This document shows positions 1 to 8,209 of a stretch of 64,000 nt of DNA, piece after piece (within the stretch, counting starts at the first letter, position 1; each line of letters starts with the position of its first letter). Under the pieces are notes generated by a model. That model saw only the letters and a list, made by a program, of their open reading frames with translations, was not told the DNA's origin and did no database searches. A program made the position numbers and the translations under genes. This stretch comes from Streptomyces sp. ISL-96 (lineage in GTDB: Bacteria > Actinomycetota > Actinomycetes > Streptomycetales > Streptomycetaceae), in the NCBI RefSeq assembly GCF_018614035.1, contig NZ_JAGGPA010000025.1, positions 248,001 through 312,000 on the forward strand, in the 5' to 3' direction.

Positions 1-2
1 CC

Positions 3-3000
3 GTCTTTTCGGCGGTCAAGCTGGTGCTGCTGATCGTGATCGCGGCCTCCATCCCGACGGCGGGCGTCTTCGTCTCGTGGGTCGCGGCGATCGCCGTGTC
101 AGTGATCCCGCTGGGCTGGCTGGTTTTCCGCCGCCTTGTGCCGCGTCACGTCATGGCAACCGAGGACCGCGCCCCGCCGACGCTGCGGCAGATGGGCCGG
201 TTCCTGGCCGGCGACTACACCGGTTCGCTCTTCTCGCTGGCCGTCGTCTACGCGGTGCCGGTGATCGTCGCGTCGCAGGTCAGCTCCGAGGACAACGCGT
301 ACTTCTACATCACCACGACCATCGGCGGCACGGTCAACCTGCTCGCCATCAACATGGGCGCCTCCCTGACGGTGGAAGGCGCGCACGACCCCAGCACCCT
401 CGCCCAGAACTGCCGGGCCGCACTGCGCCGCATGGCGCGCATCATGGTGCCGGTGGCGGCCGTGCTGTTCTTCGGCGCGCCGTACATCCTGGGCGTGTTC
501 GGCGAGGGGTACGCGGACGCCGCGGCGCCACTGCTGCGCTGGTTCGCCGTAGGCGCGCTGCTGCGCGTCGTCATAGAGGTGTACTTCGCGGTCCTGCGCG
601 CCCAGAGCCGCACGTCCCCTCTCGCCTGGCTCCAGGGCGGGCTGTGCGTCCTGGTGCTCGGCCTGACGCTGTTGCTGCTGCCGCGCATGGGGCTCGTCGG
701 GGCGGGGATCGCGGAGATCTCCAGCCTGGCGGTCGTGGCCTCGGTCGCGGGCGCGATGCTGTTCCGGGTGGTGAGGCCGGCGCCGCCGGCTAGGTCCAAG
801 GGCGCGGAAGCGGCGGCCCCGGACGGTGACCTGGCGGACCTGGCGGTCGACGGCGACCGCGGCGACTCGGCCTACTCGGCCGGCTCGCTGAGTGAGGAAA
901 GGCCGCCCGGCGGCGAGTTCGGAACGCGCTGGGCGCTGCGCTCGGCGCTCGACGCGCCCACCATGCCGCTCGGGGCGCGGCTGGACTTCGACCACCCGGA
1001 GCGCAGACCCGATGTGCGACGGGGACCGGAGACTCCGGCCGCGGGTACGCCTGCGGCGGGGAGCGGCGGGGCGGGCGGGGGTGATGACCACAGGCCGACG
1101 TGGGCGCTCAAGTCGCCGGTGCCGAGGATGATTCCGGCACCCCGCTCCATCTCGTCCGTACCGGCTCCCGCTTCCTCTCCCGCCGAGGCGAGCGTGGCGA
1201 ACGAGGCGCTCCCGCAGCGCAACGACGCGCCGCCCGCGCCCCGCCGCACGCCCCTGCGCCTGCGCGTTCCCGAACTCGGGGTCGGGCTGCTGCTCCTGGC
1301 CGCGCTCGCGCTCTACTGGCTTCCGGTGCGGGGCATCGGAGAGGCCGGGCTGGAACGTATCGGCGGGCTTGGGCTGATCTCCGTACTCCCGGCGACGACG
1401 CTGCTCGGCGCCGGGCTGCTCGCCCTGTCGTTCGCCTCGCTGCTGTGGCTGGACCGGCCGAGGACCGTACTCCTGACAGTGGCGCTGGTGGCGACGGTCG
1501 TGTCGCTGCACGCGCTGCCCGCCGTGCTGGAGGGCGAGCCGCGCTTCCCGACCGCCTGGCAGCACCTCGGCTTCATGGACTACATCGACAGGACCGGCAC
1601 GGCGGTGCCCGACCTCGACGCCCGCTGGAGCTGGCCCGGCTTCTTCGCCCTGGCGACCTTCGTCGCCGAGGCGTGCGGCGTCGAGGACATGTCCTCCGTA
1701 ATCCGCTGGTGGCCGATGGTCATGCAGCTGCTCTACCTCCCGCCGCTGTTCCTGCTGGTGCGCTCGATGCGGGCGAGCTGGCGCGCCAAGTGGGCCGGGG
1801 CGTGGATCTTCGTACTGAGTGGCTGGGTCGGCCAGGACTACTTCTCGCCACAGGGCTTCACGTACGGCATGTACATCGCGTTCGTCGCAGTCCTCCTCGT
1901 CTGGTTCCGTGAGCCGCGCGTGCTGTGGACGAAGCGGCGTCCGGGCGAGGCGGAGGTCCGGCCGGCCGGCCGGCGCGAGAAGGCGGTGCTGCTGCTGGTG
2001 CTCGTCGGGCTCTTCGCCGCCACCGTCCCCGCCCACCAGCTCACGCCGTTCGTGATGCTCGGCGTCCTCGCCGTCCTGGTGATGACCGGCCGTTCGACCC
2101 TGCGCGGCCTGCCGATGCTGTTCGCCGTACTGGTCGCGGTCTGGATCGGTTTCTTCGCCGAGCCGTACTGGTCCGGCCACTTCGACGAGCTGTTCGGCGG
2201 CCTGGGCGGCGTGGGCGGCAACGTGACCTCCTCCGTCTCCGGCCGTATCGAGGGCGGCAGTTCGACGCACAAACTGGTGCTGTACGTCCGCGTGGCCATG
2301 GCCGGCGGTGTGATGGCCTTCGCGTGCTGGGGCTGGTGGCGGCGGCGCTTCGCCGGCTACAGCGAGCGCTCGCTGCTTGTCCTGGCCTTCGTGCCGTTCC
2401 TGGGCTTCGGCATGCAGTCGTACGGCGGCGAAATGGCCCTGCGCGTCTTCATGTTCGCGCTGCCCGGCGCCGCCCTGCTGGCCGGGCTCGCGCTCTTCCC
2501 CCGTACCGGCGTCACCGTCGCCGAGCGGGAGGCGGACCGCAAGAGCCTCGCGCCGCTGGCCGCGCTGCTGACGGGCCTGATCCTGATGGGCGGCTTCCTG
2601 GTCTCCCGCTGGGGCAACGAGTCCTTCGAGCGGACCAGGTCCGGCGAGGTCGCGGCGATGGAGTTCGTGTACGCGCACGACGATCCGTCGGTGCGGCTGC
2701 TGTGGATGAGCAACGACACCGTGGACAACGTCACGCCCGCGATCCCGTGGGGCGCGCGAGACATGGAGAAGGTCACCTACGTGCCGACGCTCGCGCCCGT
2801 CGATCCGGTGCTGGTGGCAGGTCTGGTCAAGTCGCTGAAGGACGCGGGCCCGAACTCGTACCTCATGATCAACCGCAGTCAGTCGACATACCTGCGGCTC
2901 GACGCGGGCTACTCACCCACCTGGGAGAAGCGGCTGACCGCGAATCTCGACAAGCGGCCGGAGCTCAAGAAGGTCCTGTCGAACGCGGACGTGTCGATGT

Positions 3001-3269
3001 ACGCGCTGCGCGAGCAGCCCGACGGCCCGGTCGCGAAGCCGGACCCCGGCCCGGCGGGCCCGAAGATCACCTGGACGCCGTGGTCGGTCGTGGGCGCGCT
3101 GGCCGCGCTGGCGCTGATCGTGCTGCTGGCGGCGCGGGAGGTCGTACGGGTGGCGGTGGCGCCCGGCGTGCGACAGTTGCAGTGGCTGCAGAGCACGTTC
3201 TGGTTCTCGCTGCCGCTGCTGGCGGTGCTGCTGGCGTCGCTGGTGCAGCGCTTCCTGACGATGTCGTGA
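3..3269 (+). CDS. Flippase / GT-C-like membrane fusion protein (5' partial)
   Basis: Large integral membrane protein probably exporting and assembling a surface polysaccharide. The frame is open at the window edge, so the true start lies upstream; a GTG at 24 is only an internal candidate. The first ~250 residues are the C-terminal half of a Wzx/MATE-type lipid-linked oligosaccharide flippase. A Pro/Ala/Gly-rich, probably disordered linker follows (~residues 250-410). The remaining ~650 residues have about ten hydrophobic segments with a large outer loop near the end, a layout like GT-C glycosyltransferases or O-antigen ligase-like proteins. No catalytic residue could be assigned in that part. 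The gene ends 15 bases from the convergent GH39-like gene, whose product also suggests glycan metabolism. The flippase call is good, the second half is inference. Confidence 0.75.
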   Translation, partial: VFSAVKLVLLIVIAASIPTAGVFVSWVAAIAVSVIPLGWLVFRRLVPRHVMATEDRAPPTLRQMGRFLAGDYTGSLFSLAVVYAVPVIVASQVSSEDNAYFYITTTIGGTVNLLAINMGASLTVEGAHDPSTLAQNCRAALRRMARIMVPVAAVLFFGAPYILGVFGEGYADAAAPLLRWFAVGALLRVVIEVYFAVLRAQSRTSPLAWLQGGLCVLVLGLTLLLLPRMGLVGAGIAEISSLAVVASVAGAMLFRVVRPAPPARSKGAEAAAPDGDLADLAVDGDRGDSAYSAGSLSEERPPGGEFGTRWALRSALDAPTMPLGARLDFDHPERRPDVRRGPETPAAGTPAAGSGGAGGGDDHRPTWALKSPVPRMIPAPRSISSVPAPASSPAEASVANEALPQRNDAPPAPRRTPLRLRVPELGVGLLLLAALALYWLPVRGIGEAGLERIGGLGLISVLPATTLLGAGLLALSFASLLWLDRPRTVLLTVALVATVVSLHALPAVLEGEPRFPTAWQHLGFMDYIDRTGTAVPDLDARWSWPGFFALATFVAEACGVEDMSSVIRWWPMVMQLLYLPPLFLLVRSMRASWRAKWAGAWIFVLSGWVGQDYFSPQGFTYGMYIAFVAVLLVWFREPRVLWTKRRPGEAEVRPAGRREKAVLLLVLVGLFAATVPAHQLTPFVMLGVLAVLVMTGRSTLRGLPMLFAVLVAVWIGFFAEPYWSGHFDELFGGLGGVGGNVTSSVSGRIEGGSSTHKLVLYVRVAMAGGVMAFACWGWWRRRFAGYSERSLLVLAFVPFLGFGMQSYGGEMALRVFMFALPGAALLAGLALFPRTGVTVAEREADRKSLAPLAALLTGLILMGGFLVSRWGNESFERTRSGEVAAMEFVYAHDDPSVRLLWMSNDTVDNVTPAIPWGARDMEKVTYVPTLAPVDPVLVAGLVKSLKDAGPNSYLMINRSQSTYLRLDAGYSPTWEKRLTANLDKRPELKKVLSNADVSMYALREQPDGPVAKPDPGPAGPKITWTPWSVVGALAALALIVLLAAREVVRVAVAPGVRQLQWLQSTFWFSLPLLAVLLASLVQRFLTMS

Positions 3270-3284
3270 GGGGCCGGCGCGGCT

Positions 3285-4715
3285 TCAGCGCGTCAGCCAC
3301 TTCACCTCGTACCCCTGCATGCCGAAGGATTTCCCGTCGACCTCGGCCCTGATGGCCCGGTCGAGGGTGTTCACGACGAGGACGGTCTTGTCGTCGGCGA
3401 GGACGCGGACATGGGGCACGTCGTCGGCGGCGACCCGCACGCTCTCGTCGTACCGGGTCCCCGGCGGGAACTCCTTCGCGAACCGCGACAGCAGCTTCAT
3501 CATCGGCAGGGGCCCGCCGCCGTCGGCGAGCCGGGTGGACCGCCACAGACATCCGGCGCACTCAGGCCCTGTGTTCTGCGGATTCCAGTAGAAGGCTGTG
3601 GCGGCGCCGCCGCGGGCCATCGCCATGAGCCCGGAGGCGTGCACGGCGACGCGGTGCGGTTCGCTCCAGCCGTCGCGGTCGTCATCGTCGTCGCCCGGTT
3701 CGACGTAGTACTCGGCCCACCACACCGGCAGTCCCCCGGACCGCTGACGGATCCACTCACTCACCGCGGTGAGCTTGTCGGTGGCCCGGAACTCGTCGGG
3801 CAGCAGCTCGTCGTCGCGGGTGTAACTGGCGCCGTCGACGACGACGAAGTCCGCGCCCTTCTTGTTCTTGTTCCAGTAGGTGTAGGCGTCGAGGACGCGC
3901 TGGTCGATGCTGCCCCAGGGCCCCTTGAGACTGGAGGCGTACGTCGTGTCGCGAGGCTCGTAACTGTCCATGACGAGGTAGGGGCCCCCGACGAGATTCT
4001 CCTTGTTGACCTTCTTCAGCTCGGCGTACACGAGGTTGTAGAGGCGGGTGTAGCCCTCGTAGTTCCAGCGCCGGCTGCCGTCGTCGAAGAAGCCCTTGAG
4101 CTCGTTCCAGACGATGAAGTGGCGTACGTCGGGATAGCGCCTGGCGACGGTCCCGGCGAGCTTCGCGAAGTCCTTGTAGTGCTCGGGGCGCGGAGCGGTC
4201 TCCAGGGACTTCTTGCTCCAGTCGGTGTTTCCGGCCCCCGCCTTGCCGCCCTTCATCCAGTCGGGCGCGCAGCACAGCGTGATGACCGGTGTGCCGCCCG
4301 TCTTGCGGATCAGGTCGACGCGGCTGTCGAGCGCGTCGAACTGGTACCGGCCGGGAGAGGGCTCCGGGTTCTCGGCGCCCCACCCCATGATGTGCTGGAT
4401 CTGCGGCAGCGACTGCGCGGACAGCGTGTCCTCGGCCCGGCGCAGGGCGCCGGCGTCGCCCTCGTCGGCGCTGTACTGGGTGTGCGTGAAGCCCCAGCCG
4501 AGCGCGGGCTCCGGCGCGCCGGACGGCGGCACGGGGGTGCCGTGCGCTTTGTCACCGTCGGTGGTGGTTCCGGCATCGCCGCCGCCGCGGCCGTTTCCGC
4601 CGGGAAGAGTCGCGAACATCGTCAGTACGAGGGCGATCACGGCCACGCCCACGCCGATCAGTGCGGTGAACCGCCACCGCCCTGCCCCGGAGTCCCACCC
4701 ATGGCGTCCCATCAC
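3285..4715 (-). CDS. Membrane-anchored GH39-like glycoside hydrolase
   Basis: Predicted extracellular beta-glycosidase (annotated in related genomes as xylan 1,4-beta-xylosidase-like), 476 aa. An uncleaved-looking N-terminal membrane segment (residues ~15-35) is followed by a low-complexity Gly/Asp linker, then a TIM-barrel-type domain. FIVWNELKGFF carries the Asn-Glu pair expected for the acid/base residue at the end of strand 4, and VWWAEYYVEPG a Glu that fits the nucleophile. Starts GTG-ATG (4715 or 4712). Convergent with the flippase fusion, 15 bases apart, suggesting a role in trimming or processing the same surface polysaccharide. The substrate cannot be told from sequence. Confidence 0.75.
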   Translation of the reverse strand: MMGRHGWDSGAGRWRFTALIGVGVAVIALVLTMFATLPGGNGRGGGDAGTTTDGDKAHGTPVPPSGAPEPALGWGFTHTQYSADEGDAGALRRAEDTLSAQSLPQIQHIMGWGAENPEPSPGRYQFDALDSRVDLIRKTGGTPVITLCCAPDWMKGGKAGAGNTDWSKKSLETAPRPEHYKDFAKLAGTVARRYPDVRHFIVWNELKGFFDDGSRRWNYEGYTRLYNLVYAELKKVNKENLVGGPYLVMDSYEPRDTTYASSLKGPWGSIDQRVLDAYTYWNKNKKGADFVVVDGASYTRDDELLPDEFRATDKLTAVSEWIRQRSGGLPVWWAEYYVEPGDDDDDRDGWSEPHRVAVHASGLMAMARGGAATAFYWNPQNTGPECAGCLWRSTRLADGGGPLPMMKLLSRFAKEFPPGTRYDESVRVAADDVPHVRVLADDKTVLVVNTLDRAIRAEVDGKSFGMQGYEVKWLTR

Positions 4716-4852
4716 CGGCCAGGGTATCGGCGGGGGTTGGCATTCCGGCAGGTATCACAGGAACAGGCACGTAACGGCACGCTGCTCCGTGGAAGGGACG
4801 AACGTATGAAACCTGGGTGCACGGGGCGGCCCGGTGCCGGATCATGGGCGCC

Positions 4853-5947
4853 ATGTCCGCAAACCCTGAGGCCGCTCTGCCGATCCGGCTGAACGTCGAC
4901 GACAGCGATTCCCCGTCGGACGTCGTCGACGCGCTGTTTCTCGGCCGTTTCGCCACGGGCGAGCAGCCGTACTCCCACAGCCGGTCGATCGACCGCGTCA
5001 AATCCGGCGCCACGCTCCTCCCGCCGTCCGCGACCGTTCTGCGCGCCGCCCGCGACGACGACCGCAGCGCGACCCTCGCCGAGGGCGAGGGCTGGACGCT
5101 GCTGGTCTCGCGCTGGAGCCACGGTGCGGACGTGACTGTCACCGCCGTGACCTCCGACCTCGCCGAGAAGGTCCTGAAGCAGGCCACGGACGGCGTGCAG
5201 GACGAACCCGAACCGCAGCCCGACAACGTCACGATGGGCTTCTGGTACGTCTCCCCGCGCCGAGGCCCGCACCGCACCACCCGGCAGATCGCGGCCGGTA
5301 CGTGGGACGAGGTACGGCCGAACTACACGGCGCCGGTGGCCGAAGCGATGGACCGGCTGATGAAGGTGACGCCGGACGACATCGCGGGCCGCCTGCTCCT
5401 GCTGCACGGCCCTCCGGGTACGGGCAAGACGTCCGCGCTGCGCACGCTGGCCCGCTCCTGGCGGGACTGGTGCCAGGTCGACTGCGTACTGGACCCGGAG
5501 CGGCTCTTCAACGACGTCGGCTATCTGATGGACATCGCGATCGGTGAGGACGACGGCTCGGCGAAGGGCCGCTGGCGGCTGCTCCTCCTGGAGGACTGCG
5601 ACGAGCTGATCAGGGGCGAGGCCAAGCACACGGCGGGCCAGGCCCTTTCCCGCCTCCTGAACCTGACGGACGGTCTGCTGGGCCAGGGCCGCAACGTCCT
5701 GGTCGGCGTCACCACCAACGAGGACCTGGAGCGCCTGCATCCGGCGGTGGTGCGGCCGGGGCGCTGCATGGCGCGCATCGAGGTGGGGTCGCTGAACCGG
5801 GCGGAGGCGGTGAGCTGGCTCGGTACGGACGAGGGCGTCGGCCGCGAGGGCGCGACGCTGGCGGAGCTGTACGCACTGCGTCGGGGCACGGGCCCGGCGT
5901 CGGTCCCGGCCCAGCCGGACGGCTCGGACGCGGGACTGTACCTCTAG
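4853..5947 (+). CDS. AAA ATPase, DUF5925-type
   Basis: Cytosolic AAA-family ATPase of about 364 aa. The N-terminal ~140 residues match the DUF5925 region I associate with streptomycete ATPases; the C-terminal half is the AAA module with Walker A GPPGTGKT, Walker B LLLLEDCDEL, a sensor-1-like VGVTTNEDL and an HPAVVRPGRC segment that fits the arginine-finger/second region of homology. The start is uncertain: ATG codons at 4844 and 4853 and a GTG at 4817 are in frame and none has a strong ribosome binding site. It is divergent from the GH39-like gene, with a shared 130-base promoter region. The substrate is unknown. Confidence 0.8.
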   Translation: MSANPEAALPIRLNVDDSDSPSDVVDALFLGRFATGEQPYSHSRSIDRVKSGATLLPPSATVLRAARDDDRSATLAEGEGWTLLVSRWSHGADVTVTAVTSDLAEKVLKQATDGVQDEPEPQPDNVTMGFWYVSPRRGPHRTTRQIAAGTWDEVRPNYTAPVAEAMDRLMKVTPDDIAGRLLLLHGPPGTGKTSALRTLARSWRDWCQVDCVLDPERLFNDVGYLMDIAIGEDDGSAKGRWRLLLLEDCDELIRGEAKHTAGQALSRLLNLTDGLLGQGRNVLVGVTTNEDLERLHPAVVRPGRCMARIEVGSLNRAEAVSWLGTDEGVGREGATLAELYALRRGTGPASVPAQPDGSDAGLYL

Positions 5948-6295
5948 CGTCTCTGATTGGCTTAGTGATCCCCAGTGCTGCTCGGGGATGCGAGCCGATC
6001 GCCTTCGTGCCCTGGTACTGAACGGCGGGACCGCCAGCCCTCGTGGCACGTCCCTCCGGACGCTGGTCGATGCGGTCTTGCGACCTCATCGAGGAGGGTG
6101 CCCGACGTCGCCTGGGCGTCGGGCGTGCGCGTGACACTCTGCCACAGGATCACTACGTTTCGCTAATCAGACTGGTGAGCCTCCGGCGGCTTTTTCCCCT
6201 ACCCGCCCCTTCCCGAACTGGGGGCAGGCCCCCAGACCCCCGGACGGGCCGAAAAGGGGGGTGGGGAAAGGCCCCGCCGCGGGCAACGCGCACCG
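5948..6295. other. Intergenic region between ATPase and GntR genes
   Basis: About 350 bases with no convincing gene. The distal part (about 6191-6252) is a reverse-oriented copy of the dispersed GC-rich repeat listed separately. The proximal part (5950-6180) contains short open frames on both strands and a small ATCCCC...GGGGAT inverted repeat near 5969-5992, but no ribosome binding site, codon bias or known motif that would support a gene or RNA. Confidence 0.5.
6191..6252 (-). repeat. Dispersed GC-rich intergenic repeat, copy A (degenerate)
   Basis: Read on the minus strand it gives GGTCTGGGGG...CCCCCAGTTCGGGAAGGGGCGGGT, the core of the repeat seen intact at 40208. This copy has lost the CTCCGGCGTTTGAGGAG end. 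It lies in the spacer just past the 3' end of the minus-strand GntR gene, so its GC-rich stems could act as a transcription terminator. Confidence 0.6.
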
Positions 6296-6670
6296 CTACG
6301 CCCCGTACGCCGCCCGCAGCGCATCCTCGACCGCCGCCAGCGCCTCCGCATGCCCGAGGCCGAGACGCTGGGCACGCTCCGCGTACCCCTTGGCGGCGGC
6401 CGCGGCCTGCCGCTCCGCCGCATCACCCGCCGCCGCGACGAACGTCCCGTTCCGCCCCCGCGTCTCGATCACCCCGTCGCTCTCCAGCGCCCGGTAGGCC
6501 TTCGCCACCGTGTTCGCGGCGAGACCGAGATCCTCGGCGAGGCCGCGTACGGTCGGCAGCTTGTAGCCCACCGGCAGCGCACCGGCGCGGGCCTGCTCCG
6601 AGATCTGGGCGCGCAGTTGCTCGTACGGCGCGATACCGGCGTCCACGTCAATGTCGATCTTCAAGGTCAC
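6296..6670 (-). CDS. GntR-family regulator, short YtrA-like type
   Basis: DNA-binding regulator of about 124 aa. The N-terminal winged helix-turn-helix is clear (PYEQLRAQISEQARAG, then GYKLPTVRGLAEDLGLAANTVAKAYRALESDGVIETRGRNGTF). There is only a ~50-residue Ala-rich helical tail and no FadR/HutC effector domain, as in the YtrA subgroup. Start chosen at GTG 6670 (VTLKIDIDVDAGIAPYEQ), which fits the family's N-terminus better than the upstream start at 6688. YtrA-type regulators usually control an adjacent ABC transporter, which is not present here. Divergent from the truncated GNAT gene with a 72-base spacer that would hold both promoters. Confidence 0.85.
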   Translation of the reverse strand: MTLKIDIDVDAGIAPYEQLRAQISEQARAGALPVGYKLPTVRGLAEDLGLAANTVAKAYRALESDGVIETRGRNGTFVAAAGDAAERQAAAAAKGYAERAQRLGLGHAEALAAVEDALRAAYGA

Positions 6671-6742
6671 GCCTCGATTGTCCCCCACGGCCGGAGAAAA
6701 ATGGGAGGCACCGGGGCACGTTCCGCCCGTAACGTCCGCCCC

Positions 6743-7072
6743 ATGACGCTGATCGTTCGCGACCTCGTGCCCACCGACACCGCCGACACCGATGGCTGGA
6801 TCCGGGTACGCCGCGCCGCCGTCCCCTTCATGGTGACGACCCCGGAGTCAGTCGCCTACTGGTCCGGCATGACCGGCACCGTGCGCGCCCACCGGGGCCG
6901 CGGTTTCGCGAAGCTCGCCAAGACCGACTCCCTGCTCCGCGCTCGCGCCGCCGGCTATACGGACGCGTACACGAGCAACGACGCGGACAACCAGCCCATG
7001 CTCGCCGTCAACACATGGTTCGGATACGAGATCTGTGCCTCGGAGGTACGCCATGTCCGCGCAATCGGTTGA
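6743..7072 (+). pseudogene. Internally deleted tandem-GNAT acetyltransferase remnant
   Basis: A 109-codon in-frame ORF made of the first ~38 residues and the last ~70 residues of a longer acetyltransferase. The N-terminal part (IRVRRAAVPFMVTTPESVAY) is the start of a GNAT domain; it then jumps to SGMTGTVRAHRGRGFAKLAK, the acetyl-CoA-binding loop and C-terminus of the second GNAT domain (ending NTWFGYEICASEVRHVRAIG). Family members I know are ~280 aa, so roughly 160-170 residues appear deleted without breaking the frame. The remaining piece lacks one full GNAT fold and is unlikely to be active. Its last 20 bases overlap the DUF402 gene, whose start lies within it. Confidence 0.65.
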
Positions 7073-7541
7073 GATCGCCCTCGTCAAGGCCGGCCGTACG
7101 AAGATCCGCTACCCGGCGTCCGTGGTCTGCGACGACGGCACGCATTTGGTGGTGCGCGCGCCGTGGGCGGCGCCGGGCGTACGGGACTTCGGCTTCGTAC
7201 GGTTCGAGCCCGGCGACGTCTTCACGGAGCACTACTGGCGCGACCGGTGGTACGCCGTGAAGGAGGTCACGGCGGCCGACGGGACGCTGAAGGGCTGGTA
7301 CTGCGACGTGACCCGCCCGGCGGTGGTCGCCGACGGCCGGGTAGAGGTCGAGGACCTGGACCTCGACCTGTGGGTGTCGGCGGACGGCGCCACCGTCCTG
7401 CGGCTGGACGAGGACGAGTTCGAGGCGAGCGGCCTCGCGGACCGGCACCCGGAGGCGGCGGCCGAAGCCCGCCGCTCCCTGGACACGCTGGAGGATCTGG
7501 CCCGTACCTCCGAGGCCTTCACCACCCTGCTGCGCGTCTGA
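7053..7541 (+). CDS. DUF402 (FomD-like) protein
   Basis: Cytosolic protein of 162 aa with the DUF402 fold. Visible hallmarks are DVFTEHYWRDRWYAVKEV, LKGWYCDVTRPAVV and the acidic VEDLDLDLWVSADG segment, where the family binds divalent metal. The best studied relative, FomD, hydrolyses a cytidylyl-phosphonate; others act on nucleotide or diphosphate substrates, so a phosphohydrolase role is likely but the substrate is unknown. Start at ATG 7053, preceded by a good GGAGG site at 7042-7046. The start lies inside the truncated GNAT ORF, so expression is probably translationally coupled to that remnant. Confidence 0.8.
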   Translation: MSAQSVEIALVKAGRTKIRYPASVVCDDGTHLVVRAPWAAPGVRDFGFVRFEPGDVFTEHYWRDRWYAVKEVTAADGTLKGWYCDVTRPAVVADGRVEVEDLDLDLWVSADGATVLRLDEDEFEASGLADRHPEAAAEARRSLDTLEDLARTSEAFTTLLRV

Positions 7542-7751
7542 GGGCGCGGCGCGCGGCGGGGCGCTGCTGATGCCGACCCCGGCGGACGTCGGCAGCGCTC
7601 TCGCCTCGGCTACGGGCGGACCTGACCGAACCGGACAGACCCACCATGGTTCTCGTCGTCCGTGCCCCAGATCCTGGGGAGCCCGTGCTTCCATACGCCC
7701 AACCTCACACAATCCACCCGTGTCGGGGATGAATTCCCGGGGCGCACCGGC

Positions 7752-7937
7752 CTAGACCCGCTTGCGGTAGTGGAAGCGGTCGTAGACGCCCTCCACCCGC
7801 CGCTCCACCAGCTCGTACCCGAAGTGGGTGTACAGCTTCTGGTTCTCCCACATCTTGGCGTTCGTATAGAGACGCACCTCCGGCAGCCCCAGCGAGCGCG
7901 CGTACTCCTCGACGTACTCCAGCAGGCGGCGGCCCAC
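7752..7937 (-). pseudogene. GNAT acetyltransferase, C-terminal fragment (split by tnpB element)
   Basis: Encodes about 60 residues beginning VGRRLLEYVEEYARSLG and ending in the GNAT pattern LYTHFGYELVERRVEGVYDRFHYRKRV. It is the direct continuation of the fragment at 9764-10030: joining them gives AHGRGV-GRRLLEYV, an uninterrupted acetyl-CoA loop of a ~150 aa N-acetyltransferase. A GTG at 7937 could start translation, but no ribosome binding site supports it and the fragment lacks the N-terminal half of the fold. Confidence 0.85.
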
Positions 7938-8209
7938 CGTTCCTAAGGACTGAGCGGGAGTGAGTCCTGTTGCCAGGCCCCGTGCTCAGCCGAACGCCCC
8001 GAACGGTTTTGGGCGTTCTGGTCTCCCGCGTTCGCTCCGCGTCCGGGCGGCACGGATCGTGTCCGTGGTCCGGGAATGCGGGGGCGGGTTTCCTCACGCC
8101 CAAGAGCACGCCGGCCGGCCTGGACGGTCCGATGCCCACGACGATCACTCTGGTCGTCATGGGGCGGTGCCGTCCGTCGCCGGATCGGGTGCCCTTGGGC
8201 GCGCCTTCC
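7938..8209 (-). ncRNA. Candidate omega-RNA (TnpB guide RNA) region
   Basis: Inference by analogy with TnpB systems, in which the guide RNA scaffold overlaps the 3' end of tnpB and runs to the element's right end, the guide being the flanking DNA. Here the ORF continues 88 residues past the last RuvC motif in low-complexity Arg/Pro/Gly sequence, right up to 5 bases from the element end. That is what translation of a structured RNA would look like. The guide would then begin GTGGGCCGCCGCCTGC, i.e. the disrupted GNAT gene. No RNA fold was computed. Confidence 0.35.

Noticed and set aside
99..2678. Very long open frame on the strand opposite the flippase fusion gene
   Set aside because: Composition is Arg/Gln/His/Gly-rich with no domain; it mirrors the third-position GC bias of the real gene.
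5950..6180. tRNA or small RNA in the spacer after the AAA ATPase gene
   Set aside because: No cloverleaf, GTTCRA-type T-loop or Rho-independent ending could be traced by eye.
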